From G963665545 sp963665545 (GTDB taxonomy: Bacteria; Pseudomonadota; Gammaproteobacteria; Xanthomonadales; SZUA-36), in NCBI GenBank assembly GCA_963665545.2, contig CAXXKZ010000006.1, forward strand, positions 186,001 to 250,000: a stretch of 64,000 nucleotides of DNA. Direction: 5' to 3'. The notes beneath the pieces are model-generated. The model was given only the letters and a program-made list of their open reading frames with translations, was not told where the DNA came from and searched no databases. Shown here piece by piece: positions 47,211 through 56,746 of the stretch. Each line of letters starts with the position of its first letter. The stretch's first letter is position 1. A program made the translations under genes and the position numbers.

Positions 47211-49283
47211 TTATCTTACGACTTCAGGCAGACCCTGGATGAGCTCTACCCCTTCGGGCACTCGCACATTTGCACCGTCAAACGGCCCTGCCAGGGGCTG
47301 GTAGCTGCCGCCCAGGCATTGTCCGAAAAATACTTCTACCAGCGCAAAGAACAGATTGCGGTTTCCCGGACGCACCACCCCATGGCCTTCATCTGGAAAC
47401 AGGACATAGGTCACCGCTACGCCCGCCTTGACAAATTCCTCTACGATCATGTCCGCTTGGGCAGTGGGAACCCGGCTGTCCTGGCCACCCTGGAGGACGA
47501 GGATCGGGTTTTTCGCCTGGTGCGCGAAGTATAGCGGCGAGCTCTCTCTCAATGCCGCACGTCCAGCTTCAGTGTCGGGGTTTCCAAGCACAATGGACTT
47601 GTAGGCCATATTGTCTGCTGGAATGAAATTCTCCCACCAGATTTTGATGAAACTCTCCATTTCCGAAGGTCCGGCCAGGTCGACGCCGCAGGCGAATAAA
47701 TCGGGCGTCTTGGTCATGGCCACCAGCACCTCGTAACCGCCGTAGCTGCCTCCGAAAATCCCGATCTTGTCAGGGTCGGCCAGGCCTTGCTCAATTGTCC
47801 ATTGCACCTGGTCAACGACATCCAGGTGCATGGCGTTGCCCCATTGCAGATTCTGTGCGTTCAGAAAATCCTTGCCGCAACCAAGAGAGCCTCGATAGTT
47901 GACGTCAAGCACCGCGTAGCCGCGATTTGCCAGCCATTGTAGATAAGGGTGAAACCGGTAGATCGCGCGTTCGTCATTGGGTCCACCGTGTACATACACC
48001 ACCAGTGGTAGCGGCGTGTCGGGCATGCCGTTGGCATCGACCGCAATGTTGCCGGGCAGGACGAGGTAAGACACCAAGGTCAAGCCATCGCGACTCCTAG
48101 TCACCAGCGGCTCCGCCTCTGGCAGCCGCAAACCATCCAATGCAGGTATCTGGGTGGCAAAATGGTGGGCCTTTAACGCTTTGCGCTCGTAGACGTAAAA
48201 CTCCGCCGAGGCATTGCTGGGCTGGAATCGTATCAGCCAGATATTGGCATCATCTGAGCGGCTCACAATCGTCATCTCGCCAGCATCCACACCCGCCAAT
48301 GCTTCGAAATCTGATTTGAGCGATGAATCGATGAGGGTCCATTGTCGTCGTGTCCAGTTGGCGCTGAAGGCTTGCAATTTGCCGCTGGTCGGATGGTAGA
48401 GTGCGGCGTCGATGTCAACGCGTTCGTCTTCGCCCAGAACCACGGTCATACCGGACTCCAGGTCAATTTCGACGATCGCCCAGGTGTCCCTGCCACGGCT
48501 GTCGTAAATTCGAAAACCGGTGTTGTCCGCTGTGAAGTTCCAGGCGCCTTGCTCCACGGCGCGAATCAAGGCGCTGGTATCTTCCTGGCCAAGATGGATG
48601 AACATCTGCCACACAACTTCACCACCCCCATGGGTGGCATCCTGGATCGAGCGAAAAATATTAAAACCACCGTCAGCGGTCGCACCAATCGCCAGTCTGG
48701 CTTGCAGGGCATTGTCGGCAAATACACCGACGAACCGGTCGTTTCTCATTACGAGTTTTCTGGCACCGTCAACCAGATCCACAAGGTAGAGATCATGGCG
48801 ATCGGGGCGCCGCTCATTGAGTTCGATCAGGACCTGGCCCGGCTTTTGTCGACTGGTCGCCACCAGGCGGGCCTGCACGTTATCGATCGGGGTGAGATCC
48901 CGGGTATTCTTGCTGGCCACATCAACACTCATCAAGTGCCAGCGTTCGTCGCCATTTTCATCTTGCAGGTAGAGCAACCGCCGGCTATCTGCTGTCCATC
49001 GATAGGTCACGGCGCCGGCCACATTGGAAGTCGTGACGCCCTGCCCGGCAACGGCAGTAACCGGTTGTGCCAATGAAAAGTCATCAACCGGCGCCACCCA
49101 CAGGTTCGGCGCGTCCATGTGAATGGCCACATAGCTGATGGTTTTCCCGTCAGGACTGACCAACGGCGACCACAGAACGGGAGGAGACAGTAGCTTTTCT
49201 ATCGGGATGAGATCAGATGCGCATAGGTTGCTACTGGCCAACGCGATTGCCGCAAAAACAACCTGACGTAGAAATCGTTTCAC
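47211..49283 (-). CDS. secreted S9-family prolyl oligopeptidase
   Basis: This 690-residue periplasmic peptidase has a signal peptide (about 1-23, ending NLCA-SD). A beta-propeller of about 400 residues follows. The alpha/beta-hydrolase domain carries the nucleophile in GGSYGGYE, the Asp in QGGQDSRVP and the His in PDEGHGVVR. It should cleave dipeptides or oligopeptides after proline or related residues. A single gene, intact; dispersed repeat R3 lies just upstream. Confidence 0.93.
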   Translation of the reverse strand: MKRFLRQVVFAAIALASSNLCASDLIPIEKLLSPPVLWSPLVSPDGKTISYVAIHMDAPNLWVAPVDDFSLAQPVTAVAGQGVTTSNVAGAVTYRWTADSRRLLYLQDENGDERWHLMSVDVASKNTRDLTPIDNVQARLVATSRQKPGQVLIELNERRPDRHDLYLVDLVDGARKLVMRNDRFVGVFADNALQARLAIGATADGGFNIFRSIQDATHGGGEVVWQMFIHLGQEDTSALIRAVEQGAWNFTADNTGFRIYDSRGRDTWAIVEIDLESGMTVVLGEDERVDIDAALYHPTSGKLQAFSANWTRRQWTLIDSSLKSDFEALAGVDAGEMTIVSRSDDANIWLIRFQPSNASAEFYVYERKALKAHHFATQIPALDGLRLPEAEPLVTRSRDGLTLVSYLVLPGNIAVDANGMPDTPLPLVVYVHGGPNDERAIYRFHPYLQWLANRGYAVLDVNYRGSLGCGKDFLNAQNLQWGNAMHLDVVDQVQWTIEQGLADPDKIGIFGGSYGGYEVLVAMTKTPDLFACGVDLAGPSEMESFIKIWWENFIPADNMAYKSIVLGNPDTEAGRAALRESSPLYFAHQAKNPILVLQGGQDSRVPTAQADMIVEEFVKAGVAVTYVLFPDEGHGVVRPGNRNLFFALVEVFFGQCLGGSYQPLAGPFDGANVRVPEGVELIQGLPEVVR

Positions 49284-49330
49284 GAGTTATGACCGCCTGG
49301 AGTCTTCAACCAAATCTACCCATGCCAGCT

Positions 49331-49523
49331 AAGGAGTCTCGCTTCCCTCGGCAACTGCTCCCTGCGTTGCTCTACCTTCTGCATCCCTGCAGTCGTGCTC
49401 CCGCCTTCGGCGGAAGGCGGCTGCACGCGCAACGGCTTCGGAGCCGTACTCTTCGCCCTGCGGGCAAACCGTGTGGCTCCTCGGGCCTGCGCTCGACGGC
49501 ATGCAATAGGCGCCTGTGGCTCC
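49331..49523 (+). repeat. dispersed extragenic repeat (R3)
   Basis: A 193-bp copy shares AAGGAGTCTCGCTTCCCTCGGCAA and the ATCCCTGCAGTCGTGCTCC block with R1. It contains the perfect hairpin CCGCCTTC-GGCG-GAAGGCGG and ends GTGGCTCC, lacking the ACCCAACCGGGGCCG part of R2 and R4. It lies between the S9 peptidase and epimerase start regions. Confidence 0.85.
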
Positions 49524-49652
49524 ATTGATCACAACCTGTGCATTCACCGATTCCGGGAATTCTTCTTGAGCGACAGTTAGCATATACCGTCCTCGCGTAG
49601 CAGGGCAATGGCCACTGGCCTGATTACACATTATTTGCAATAGGGAAAGCCC

Positions 49653-50819
49653 ATGAGTATCAACAGACGCAATTTCATCAAGACATCGGCCGCTGCCGGG
49701 GGTGCCCTTGCACTGGGCGTTGCCGGCTGCAGTGAACCTCAGGATACCCAACTGGCCGCAAGCGCCCCGGCACCGACCAGCCCCGCGACCAACCAGGCTC
49801 TTCGCATCCTGGTTTTGGGTGGCACCGGATTCATTGGCCCCAAAGTGGTTGACTACGCGCTGGCCCAGGGCCACGAGGTCACGATATTCAATCGCGGTCG
49901 CAGTAATACGCATTTGTTCCCCGAAGTTGAGAAGCTCGTCGGCGACCGTGACGGCAACCTCGAAGCCCTCAAAGGCCGGCAGTGGGACGGTGTGATCGAT
50001 AACTCCGGGTATATCCCACGCCATGTACACGACTCCGCCGAACTGCTGCGTGGCAACGTCGGGCGGTACCTGTTCACATCCTCCGTGGCCGCCTATGCCG
50101 ACTTCCCCCGGCCAGGCCTGAACGAAGACCACAGCGGCGCCACGATTGACGATCCCACTCGTGAAGACCTGAGTATGGAGACCTACGGGGCCTTTAAGAT
50201 TCTCTGTGAAAATTCTGTACGAGCAGCATTTGGAGACGACGCCACAATCGTGCGTCCTGGCTATGTTGTAGGCCCCGGAGATACCAGCGATCGCTGGACG
50301 TATTGGCCGGTGCGCGTCGATCGGGGCGGTGAAATGATCGCCCCTGGATCACCGCAGGATCCCATTCAGATTATCGACGTGCGGGATCTGGCCGGTTTCA
50401 TGATTCGCCTGATTGAAAACCACACCTCTGGCACCTACAACGGGGTCGGGCCACAGGCGCCCATTCCATTCGGCGAAATGCTGGAAATCGCGCGCACGGT
50501 CAGTGGCGCAGACGCGACCCTGACCTGGGTTGATCCAGAGTTTCTGCTGCAGCACAAATTGGCCTTCCCGGTCTGGGGCGCGCCAGAGGTGGCCAAAGGT
50601 GCGCCACACGCGCCCTTGCCGACACGTCATAACATCCATCAAGTCAGTACCGAACGATCTGTCGCCGCGGGATTGACCTATACCTCAGTGAGCGATACCA
50701 CCCGCGACACCCTGGAATGGTGGAAGACACTGACGCCAGAGCGTCAATCTAACACCAGGGCATTCGTGGACCCGGCCCGGGAAGCAGAGGTGCTCGCGGC
50801 CTGGCACGAACGCGCTTGA
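49653..50819 (+). CDS. Tat-exported NAD-dependent epimerase/dehydratase
   Basis: This 388-residue protein has a twin-arginine signal (NRRNFIKTSA) and a lipobox-like GVAGC at about residue 25. It is probably exported folded and may be lipidated. The Rossmann motif is LRILVLGGTGFIGPKVVDYA. The catalytic Tyr/Lys pair is YGAFK, with Ser in FTSSVAAY. Extended-SDR activity on a sugar nucleotide is expected, but an exported cofactor-binding SDR is unusual. It sits alone between two dispersed repeats. Confidence 0.87.
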   Translation: MSINRRNFIKTSAAAGGALALGVAGCSEPQDTQLAASAPAPTSPATNQALRILVLGGTGFIGPKVVDYALAQGHEVTIFNRGRSNTHLFPEVEKLVGDRDGNLEALKGRQWDGVIDNSGYIPRHVHDSAELLRGNVGRYLFTSSVAAYADFPRPGLNEDHSGATIDDPTREDLSMETYGAFKILCENSVRAAFGDDATIVRPGYVVGPGDTSDRWTYWPVRVDRGGEMIAPGSPQDPIQIIDVRDLAGFMIRLIENHTSGTYNGVGPQAPIPFGEMLEIARTVSGADATLTWVDPEFLLQHKLAFPVWGAPEVAKGAPHAPLPTRHNIHQVSTERSVAAGLTYTSVSDTTRDTLEWWKTLTPERQSNTRAFVDPAREAEVLAAWHERA

Positions 50820-50873
50820 TCCCTGGCCGAGCACGACATCAGGCAGATTCAAAGGGAAATTTATTGGAAATAT

Positions 50874-51011
50874 AAGGAGTCTCGCTTCCCTGCTCCCGCC
50901 TTCGGCGGAAGGCGGCTGCGCTCGACGGCATGCAATAGGCGCCTGGCCCCTCTGGTACCGCTCGCTTTGCTCGACTTACCCAACCGGGGCCGGCGGGTTG
51001 CCTGCGGCTCC
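50874..51011 (+). repeat. dispersed extragenic repeat (R4)
   Basis: A 138-bp copy very close to R2, containing the perfect hairpin CCGCCTTC-GGCG-GAAGGCGG, GGTACCGCTCGCTTTGCTCG and ACCCAACCGGGGCCGGCGGG. It lies between the epimerase stop and the SRPBCC stop. Confidence 0.87.
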
Positions 51012-51023
51012 GGGGGCAAATTA

Positions 51024-51464
51024 TCAGGGTTCTCTGGACGCTTCGGCCTCCAGCAGCAACTTGAGCCCAGCCAGGACCTTCGGCCACCCACCACCGACCA
51101 GGTCGTACATTTTGGAACCCTCGACGAATTGATCATGACGGACAGTCAGTCTGGTGCCTTCGGTGACGCTTTCCAATAGAAAGCTGACCCGCGAAGGGGC
51201 TTCGTCGCGGACGATCGGATTGTTCGGAAAACTCCAGGTATAGGAGAGTTCCGCGAATGGCCTGGCAGTCAAGACCACGCCCGTACAGCCCTCCACGTCA
51301 TCGTCGCCGACGCGAAATACCACCCGGGCGCCCACCGTCCAGTCAGATTCAACCCGGGTCTCATGCCAATATTGTTGGGTGAATTCCGCTGTCGTAAGCG
51401 CTTCCCAGATTTTTTCCGGGGTAGACGCAATTACCGTGACAAATACGTGTTCCAGCTTACTCAT
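51024..51464 (-). CDS. SRPBCC (AHSA1-like) protein
   Basis: A 146-residue START/Bet v1-fold protein. Features are VTVIASTPEKIWEALTTAE at the N-terminus, the W/Y-rich strand FTQQYWHETRVESDW and VFRVGDDDVEG. AHSA1-like proteins bind hydrophobic ligands; pairing with ArsR regulators is common. It overlaps the ArsR gene by 8 bp and forms one operon with it. Confidence 0.88.
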   Translation of the reverse strand: MSKLEHVFVTVIASTPEKIWEALTTAEFTQQYWHETRVESDWTVGARVVFRVGDDDVEGCTGVVLTARPFAELSYTWSFPNNPIVRDEAPSRVSFLLESVTEGTRLTVRHDQFVEGSKMYDLVGGGWPKVLAGLKLLLEAEASREP

Positions 51465-51786
51465 CGCTATCTCCGCCCTCCAGTTGTTCCAGCGCAGCTT
51501 TCAGGCGCATGATGGCATCCGTGCGTCCCTTGGAATACTTGTCAATCCAACGGTCGCCGATTTCCGCGATAGGCATGGGGTTTAAGAAGTGCAACCTGTC
51601 TCTCCCTTGCCACTCGATATGCACCAGATTGGCCTCGATCAGAACCTCGATGTGGTGCGTCACAGTTTGCCGGCTCACGGCCATCCCTTCGCACAATTCA
51701 GAAAGAGATAATCCGCTGGTCTTCAACAGTCGATCAAGAATGCGACGGCGTATTTTGTTCGCAAGCGCCTTGAACACCTTATCCAA
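51457..51786 (-). CDS. ArsR-family regulator
   Basis: A 109-residue winged-helix repressor. MDKVFKALANKIRRRILDRL begins the family domain, LSLSELCEGMAVSRQTVTHHIEVL is the recognition helix region, and the wing is HIEWQGRDRLHFLNP. No metal-binding Cys cluster is seen. It is divergent from a second SRPBCC gene at 52006. The intervening 51787-52005 is rich in TGCAT inverted repeats, likely its operators. Confidence 0.9.
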   Translation of the reverse strand: MDKVFKALANKIRRRILDRLLKTSGLSLSELCEGMAVSRQTVTHHIEVLIEANLVHIEWQGRDRLHFLNPMPIAEIGDRWIDKYSKGRTDAIMRLKAALEQLEGGDSDE

Positions 51787-51824
51787 TCAGAACCTCCTGA
51801 ACGACTGATTCACAAGATTTTATT

Positions 51825-51844
51825 ATGCAATGACAATATTGCAT
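51825..51844. promoter_or_regulatory. probable ArsR operator
   Basis: ATGCAAT-N6-ATTGCAT is a perfect 7-bp inverted repeat, 38 bp upstream of the ArsR gene start. Confidence 0.55.
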
Positions 51845-51920
51845 GTCAAGAACCAGATACGCCATCCACATTGGCAGCACGCCCACTCAAACCGCAAAAA
51901 TAAACGCAATAATGCTTTAC

Positions 51921-51966
51921 ATGCATAGTTATTACTGCATATTATTATGCAAATATTTCTATGCAT
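51921..51966. promoter_or_regulatory. second TGCAT operator cluster
   Basis: ATGCATA at 51921 and TATGCAT at 51960 form inverted arms, with TGCATA and TTATGCA half sites between them. The cluster lies 40-85 bp before the ATG of the second SRPBCC gene and resembles the 51825 site. Confidence 0.45.
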
Positions 51967-52005
51967 AATCACCCTCGGCGTGTGCCCAGAGAAGGAGTTT
52001 TAACA

Positions 52006-52578
52006 ATGAAATTCACCACCGTAGTCGTCTAGCTTTTGTTCGGCGCAGTGTCCGCCAGCGTGAACGCCTATGAGGCCGCGCCTGAACTCCCTCCTCTCTA
52101 CCTGGATGGACAGGTAAACGCCCCGCTCGAGGAGGTGTGGGCTGCCTGGACCACTGCCGATGGATTGAGAAGTTTCTTCGCCCGTGAAGCAGTGGTTGAT
52201 CCCATTGTGGACGGCGAATTCAGCATCCTGTTCTTCCCCGACGCCCCGGCCGGGCAGCGCGGTGCAGAAGGCAATCGAGTGGTGGCCATCGAGCCTCAAA
52301 AACGATTGCTTATTACCTGGAATTGTCCCCCCTGGCTCAAAGACATCGTGGGGCAAAGGGCGTTGGTGGAATACCGGTTTCTTGAAACTGGAGCAGGCAC
52401 TACGAAAGTACAGGTGAAGCATTTCGGTTGGGGATCTGGCGCAGACTGGGAAAACGCACGGCGCTATTTTGAAGGCGCCTGGGTGGTTGTTCTGGCACGG
52501 CTGGAATACCGGTTCAGGAATGGCCCAATCGAATGGGACAGCGTCCCCAAGCACCTGTTATACAGCGGTCCCAGATAG
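52006..52578 (+). pseudogene. exported SRPBCC protein with TAG in the signal peptide
   Basis: ATG 52006 has an excellent GAAGGAG site, but codon 9 is TAG (52030-52032), inside a clear signal peptide (MKFTTVVV-stop-LLFGAVSASVNA). The remaining frame encodes a complete SRPBCC domain of about 165 residues (DGQVNAPLEEVWAAWTTADG, FFAREAVVDPIVDGEFSI, KHFGWGSGADWE). A TTG at 52036 could start a form lacking export. It is divergent from the ArsR gene and probably shares its operators. Confidence 0.75.
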
Positions 52579-52612
52579 ATCAATCCTGGCATTCAAATGG
52601 CAATATAACAGG

Positions 52613-52634
52613 CCGAGGGAAGCGAGACTCCTTA
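52613..52634 (-). repeat. terminal fragment of the dispersed repeat (R5)
   Basis: On the minus strand this reads TAAGGAGTCTCGCTTCCCTC, the first 20 or so bases of the repeat family, in inverse orientation to the other copies. It overlaps the last codon of the TetR gene. Confidence 0.7.
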
Positions 52635-53357
52635 GTAAGCGTCGAGATTAAGATTCAGCAACTCCTCACCATGAGTGAGTAAATCTGCGTCCGGATTCCG
52701 ACCAAATAGCGCCCGGAACCAAAGAACGGACACAAACTCGGCCAGAGCCTGAGCCGAAGGTGCGACGCTATTGATCAACTGGAGTACTTGTGGATTCTTC
52801 CTGATGTAGATGTCGCGCATGAGTTCATCCACCATGCCCCCTACCGTGTGGCAGGCCAGCAAGACAACCTCGTCGTCCATATCCTCCGCATCGGAGCGCG
52901 CCTTGGCGGAGTCGGCCATCCGCCGCGACCAGGCGTTGCCGGCTTCTCTCCAGGGATCTTGAAATTCTGGTACCCGATCACGAAACTGGACCACGCAGCG
53001 GATCAGTCCCGCATTGGCACTGAACGATTCGATCAGCCTGAGATTCGACTGGACCAGGGATTGGAAGGCCGAAATGTCATCGATACTGGCAAATACGTTG
53101 CCTTCAATTTTGTCCACAAAATCGGTCAGCACTTGACGGGTAATATCAGTTTTGTTCTCAAAATACAGATAAAAGGCCGCAGGTGAGATCTCCGCCTGCT
53201 CACAGATATCCGTCAGCCGCATATTTACATAGCCCGCTTCATTGAGAATCTTTGTCGTGGCCCACAGCAGCCGATCCCGCGTGCGTTCTCCTTTGCGTTT
53301 TCCCTCGACTGAATTCATCATTTGCCGGCGATGAGTTTGGTAGCTGAGTGAATCCAT
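52632..53357 (-). CDS. TetR-family regulator of the adjacent island
   Basis: A 241-residue repressor. The HTH covers about 25-70 (RLLWATTKILNEAGYVNMRLTD, EQAEISPAAFYLYFENKTDI), and an effector domain follows. AGGAGA precedes ATG 53357. It is divergent from the M3 peptidase gene. The palindrome at 53398-53419, repeated at 56747-56768, is its probable operator. Intact, unlike most of its presumed target genes. Confidence 0.9.
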   Translation of the reverse strand: MDSLSYQTHRRQMMNSVEGKRKGERTRDRLLWATTKILNEAGYVNMRLTDICEQAEISPAAFYLYFENKTDITRQVLTDFVDKIEGNVFASIDDISAFQSLVQSNLRLIESFSANAGLIRCVVQFRDRVPEFQDPWREAGNAWSRRMADSAKARSDAEDMDDEVVLLACHTVGGMVDELMRDIYIRKNPQVLQLINSVAPSAQALAEFVSVLWFRALFGRNPDADLLTHGEELLNLNLDAY

Positions 53358-53397
53358 ATCTGAGAAGTCTCCTGCTGGTGCTTGATTGATCTGTTCG

Positions 53398-53419
53398 CTA
53401 AAGGTAAATTTGGTTTTAG
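53398..53419. promoter_or_regulatory. probable TetR operator, site 1
   Basis: CTAAA-GGTAAATTTGGT-TTTAG. The same CTAAA-N12-TTTAG arrangement with a related core (GTnAAnTT) recurs at 56747-56768. It lies 40 bp upstream of the TetR ATG and 78 bp upstream of the peptidase ATG. Confidence 0.65.
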
Positions 53420-53496
53420 TTTTTCAAAAAGACCCATCCGCTGTCAATGCCAAGAATACTTCATTCATCTACTCACGCCGGTTTAATCGAGTCCAT

Positions 53497-55313
53497 ATGA
53501 AACAGTTCACTGCACTTGACTGGGACCTTTCCGACATTTTTTCCGGTATCGACAGCCCCGCTTACATCCAATTCAAACAGCAGATCGGTGCCCGGCTGCA
53601 TAGCCTCGGACAGAACATTGAGGTTGTGCGGGCCGCAACGCCCGCCCCGATTTCGGAGTGGTCGAGCTGTCTGCGGCAGTTGGAACAACTCGAGTGCGAT
53701 ATCGATCATCTGCAAAGCTACATTATTTGTGCGTATTGCTCAGACCCTGCGGCACCGGGAATTCAACGCGAGTATGGCGAGTGCATGCCACTCGATGCCG
53801 CCAAAGAACAATTGACCGGCCGTTTCTCCTCAGGACTGTCGAGCCTGGCAGACGGGGATTTTGACTCGCTCATGCAACATCAGAAGATTTCCCCTGTTGG
53901 TTACCACATTGAACGGCTGTTGGCGCGGTCAGAGCAACAGCGGGATTCGCCCGCGTACCCGACGCACTCGACGCACTCGAGTAGCGAAGCCGATTACCAC
54001 AAGCTCACCGGGGCATTGGAATTTGAGATGCGATGACCAAACGGGGAGCATCGAAATCTGCCGATCGCGCAGCGGCGGGCTTTGTATGGACACGTTGAAA
54101 ACCAGGTTCGAGATGCCGCCTTCCTCGGCGTGCGGCAGGCTTGGCAAAGCATTGAGGAACCCGCCTGCCAATGCATCAATGTGGTGGCCAAAGCCAGACT
54201 CTCACGGCACACAGGAGATGCACCGGGAAAGCTGCTTCAGGCTGCCCTGGCAGACAACAGAATTCAAGCAGAGACCATCGAATGCGTCATGCAGGCTGTC
54301 ACAACAGCAGCGCCGCTGCTGCAGCGGTTCCTGCGCACCAAGGCCAGGCTTTATGCCAAAGACCTGATTGGCTTTCAGGATCTGTCTGTTGGCATGCCCG
54401 CGCCGCATGACCCAACCCCCGGGCCGGCATGCCGGCAGGAGGATTTTCCAGCGCTGTTTGAAACCACGCTGCCGGGCGTGGCGCAGACATTTTCCGAACT
54501 GCTGGATAGGAAATGGCTAAAACTGGGTAACGCTGTATCCGGCAATTTTGGTGATTTCTGTGCGCCGTTTCCAAAAATCGGGCAATGCAGGGTCGTGGTC
54601 AATTTCTCCGGCTCGCTCGCCGATCTCAATACGCTCGCTCTCGAACTGGGCCACGCTTACCATGCCAGCATTCTGGGCCAGAGACGTTTCTGGCAGCAGC
54701 AGGTGCCGGTCACATTGGCTGAAACGGCTTCAACTGTTGCAGAAGCAGTTTTTCGAAGGGCCGCGCTGGACCGCGCCCAGGAACAAGACAATTCGGCCTG
54801 GCACACTGCGGACATCCTGATGCTGGAACTCAATAAGGCGGTAACCTATCTGGCGCTGGCGCCGAGCGCCTTCGTTTTCGAGCAGTCTCTGTACCGCGCC
54901 CGTGCCGGCGGCGAGTTGCCTGTCGCTCAGCTCAATGCTCTGTCGCGACAGTCTCAAGAGCACTTCTTCGCCGGGGCGGTCACTTCCGAGGCTATGAGGA
55001 GTTTGCCTGGATCGCCAATCAGCTGCTCTACAAGCCGAGTCATTCATACAACAATTTCCCTTATATTTTCGGCTACTTGCTGTCAAAACTCGTTGTGGAA
55101 ATGCTTACAGACCCTGACTTTACCCAACGATTCGAAGACTTCCTGACCGGGGCAGGAATCGGCACCGTGGAAGACTTGTGTCAAGGGGAACTTGGGTTGT
55201 CATTGTCAGACCCCGCAATCTGGTCACCCGTTATCCGCAGTCTCGAAAATGATCTGCGTAGGCTGGAAGAGATTGCCATTTACGACAGGCCATCGGCAGG
55301 GTCACAGCCATGA
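53497..55313 (+). pseudogene. M3-family oligoendopeptidase, multiply inactivated
   Basis: The reconstructed protein has about 605 residues, normal for oligoendopeptidase F-type enzymes. Three lesions are seen. A TGA at 54034-54036 interrupts FEMR-stop-PNGEHRNLPIAQR, where a Trp codon would fit. A one-base loss near 54990 shifts HFFAG into another frame before GYEEFAWIANQLLYKPSHSY. The zinc motif HExxH reads LELGH (Leu codon 54640-54642), so the metal ligand is gone. The final ATGA overlaps the MFS start. It is probably a dead peptidase gene of a peptide-use island. Confidence 0.88.
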
Positions 55314-56647
55314 CCCATCGCCCGGTTCCCATTCGCCATCAATTTGCCTACGCCATGCCGGCCTTTTCGACCACCATGCTGATCTTGCCTACGTTCACGG
55401 TATTGCCGGCTTTCTATGTCAAGTACACGGCAATGACCCTGGCGCAGGTCGGCATGGTGTTGCTGATCGCGCGCATTTTTGATGCAATTACAGATCCCCT
55501 GATCGGCTTGCTTTCCGAGCGCACATCCAGCCGTTTCGGCAAACGAAAGCCATGGATGATGGCGGGCGCAATTTTCTGCATGGGCTTTGCATACCTGCTG
55601 TTTTCTCCATCACAAAACGCGGATGTGGCCTACTTCCTGGCCTGCTCGCTGCTACTCTATCTGGGCTGGACGATGATCGAGATACCCTATAGCGCCTGGG
55701 GCGCGGAGCTGACCAAAGACTACAGCGAACGAACCCAGATCGTTACGTTTCGGATGATGGCCGGCTCGCTGGGTTCGATATTATTCCTCGCAGCGCCACT
55801 CTTTCTGGGGATAGAAACACAGGAATTTACGCCTGATGTCATGACGACAATTGGCCTGACCGTCGCCCTTTTATTGCCCTTAACCGTTCTGGTCGCAGTA
55901 GTGGTCGTGCCGACTGGTCGGCCGGCAATCGAGACCAGCAAGCCTCAGCTCCGGCTGCTTTACCGTTCCATCTTGCGCAACAGAATTTTTTGGCGATTCA
56001 TACTGGCCTTTGTGCTCGCCAGTATTGCTGGCGGGATCTATAACGGTCTGATGTTCCTGTTCATCGACAGTTACCTGGGCATTGGGTCGTCATACTCATA
56101 TATTGCGATCGTCCTGCTGGTGACCTCGTGGCTTTCCCTGCCACTTTGGACCAAGGCAATGAAGAGGATTGGGAAGCACAAGGGCTGGCTATGGGGCGCA
56201 CTGTTTGCGAGCCTGATCACACCCCTGTTGGCCTTTGTTGAGCCGGGTTCAGGCAGCCTGTCTATGCTTCTGCCACTGGTGGCGCTTATCGCCGTGGGTT
56301 GGGCGGCAAATATGGTTGCCCCCTATTCGATCATGGCCGACATTATTGATTACGATGAATTGAAGAGCGGGGTCAGCCAGGCATCCAACTATTTTGCAGT
56401 TTTCTCCTTTCTCACCAAGTCCTGCGTGGCCATCGGCGGGGGTATCGCCTTTATTGCGCTGGGCCTGGTGGGCTATGAAGTGAATGAGCCCAACAGCGCT
56501 TTTGCCCAAACCGGTTTCCTGGTGATCATGCTGGGCCTACCGTTGCTGTTCAATCTGGGCATGGTTGCCACGCTGTGGCGATTTCCACTGGATGAACGGC
56601 GGCAAAAAATTATTCAGCGAAGGTTATCTGCCCGCAGACACCCCTAG
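55310..56647 (+). CDS. MFS transporter, GPH cation-symporter type
   Basis: A 445-residue, 12-helix permease. The sugar/H+ symporter signature RIFDAITDPLIGLLSERT, then SRFGKRKPWMMAGA, is typical of the GPH family. A second-half repeat has APYSIMADIIDYDELKSG. It probably imports a glycoside or a small peptide product. It overlaps the peptidase pseudogene by 4 bp, and it is the only structural gene of this island without a visible lesion. Confidence 0.9.
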   Translation: MTHRPVPIRHQFAYAMPAFSTTMLILPTFTVLPAFYVKYTAMTLAQVGMVLLIARIFDAITDPLIGLLSERTSSRFGKRKPWMMAGAIFCMGFAYLLFSPSQNADVAYFLACSLLLYLGWTMIEIPYSAWGAELTKDYSERTQIVTFRMMAGSLGSILFLAAPLFLGIETQEFTPDVMTTIGLTVALLLPLTVLVAVVVVPTGRPAIETSKPQLRLLYRSILRNRIFWRFILAFVLASIAGGIYNGLMFLFIDSYLGIGSSYSYIAIVLLVTSWLSLPLWTKAMKRIGKHKGWLWGALFASLITPLLAFVEPGSGSLSMLLPLVALIAVGWAANMVAPYSIMADIIDYDELKSGVSQASNYFAVFSFLTKSCVAIGGGIAFIALGLVGYEVNEPNSAFAQTGFLVIMLGLPLLFNLGMVATLWRFPLDERRQKIIQRRLSARRHP

Positions 56648-56714
56648 CCATCGCCGCCAGCTCCAATTCCCTGCCCTGATGGTAACCCTGTCCGTCTGAA
56701 TTGTTCATTTCCTA

Positions 56715-56744
56715 TTGACAGGACAGGCCTGTTTGGATTATAAA
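56715..56744 (+). promoter_or_regulatory. sigma-70 promoter of the TonB receptor gene
   Basis: TTGACA (56715-56720) and TATAAA (56739-56744) are separated by 18 bp. The TetR-type palindrome begins 3 bp after the -10, over the expected start point, so binding would block transcription. Confidence 0.65.
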
Positions 56745-56746
56745 AA

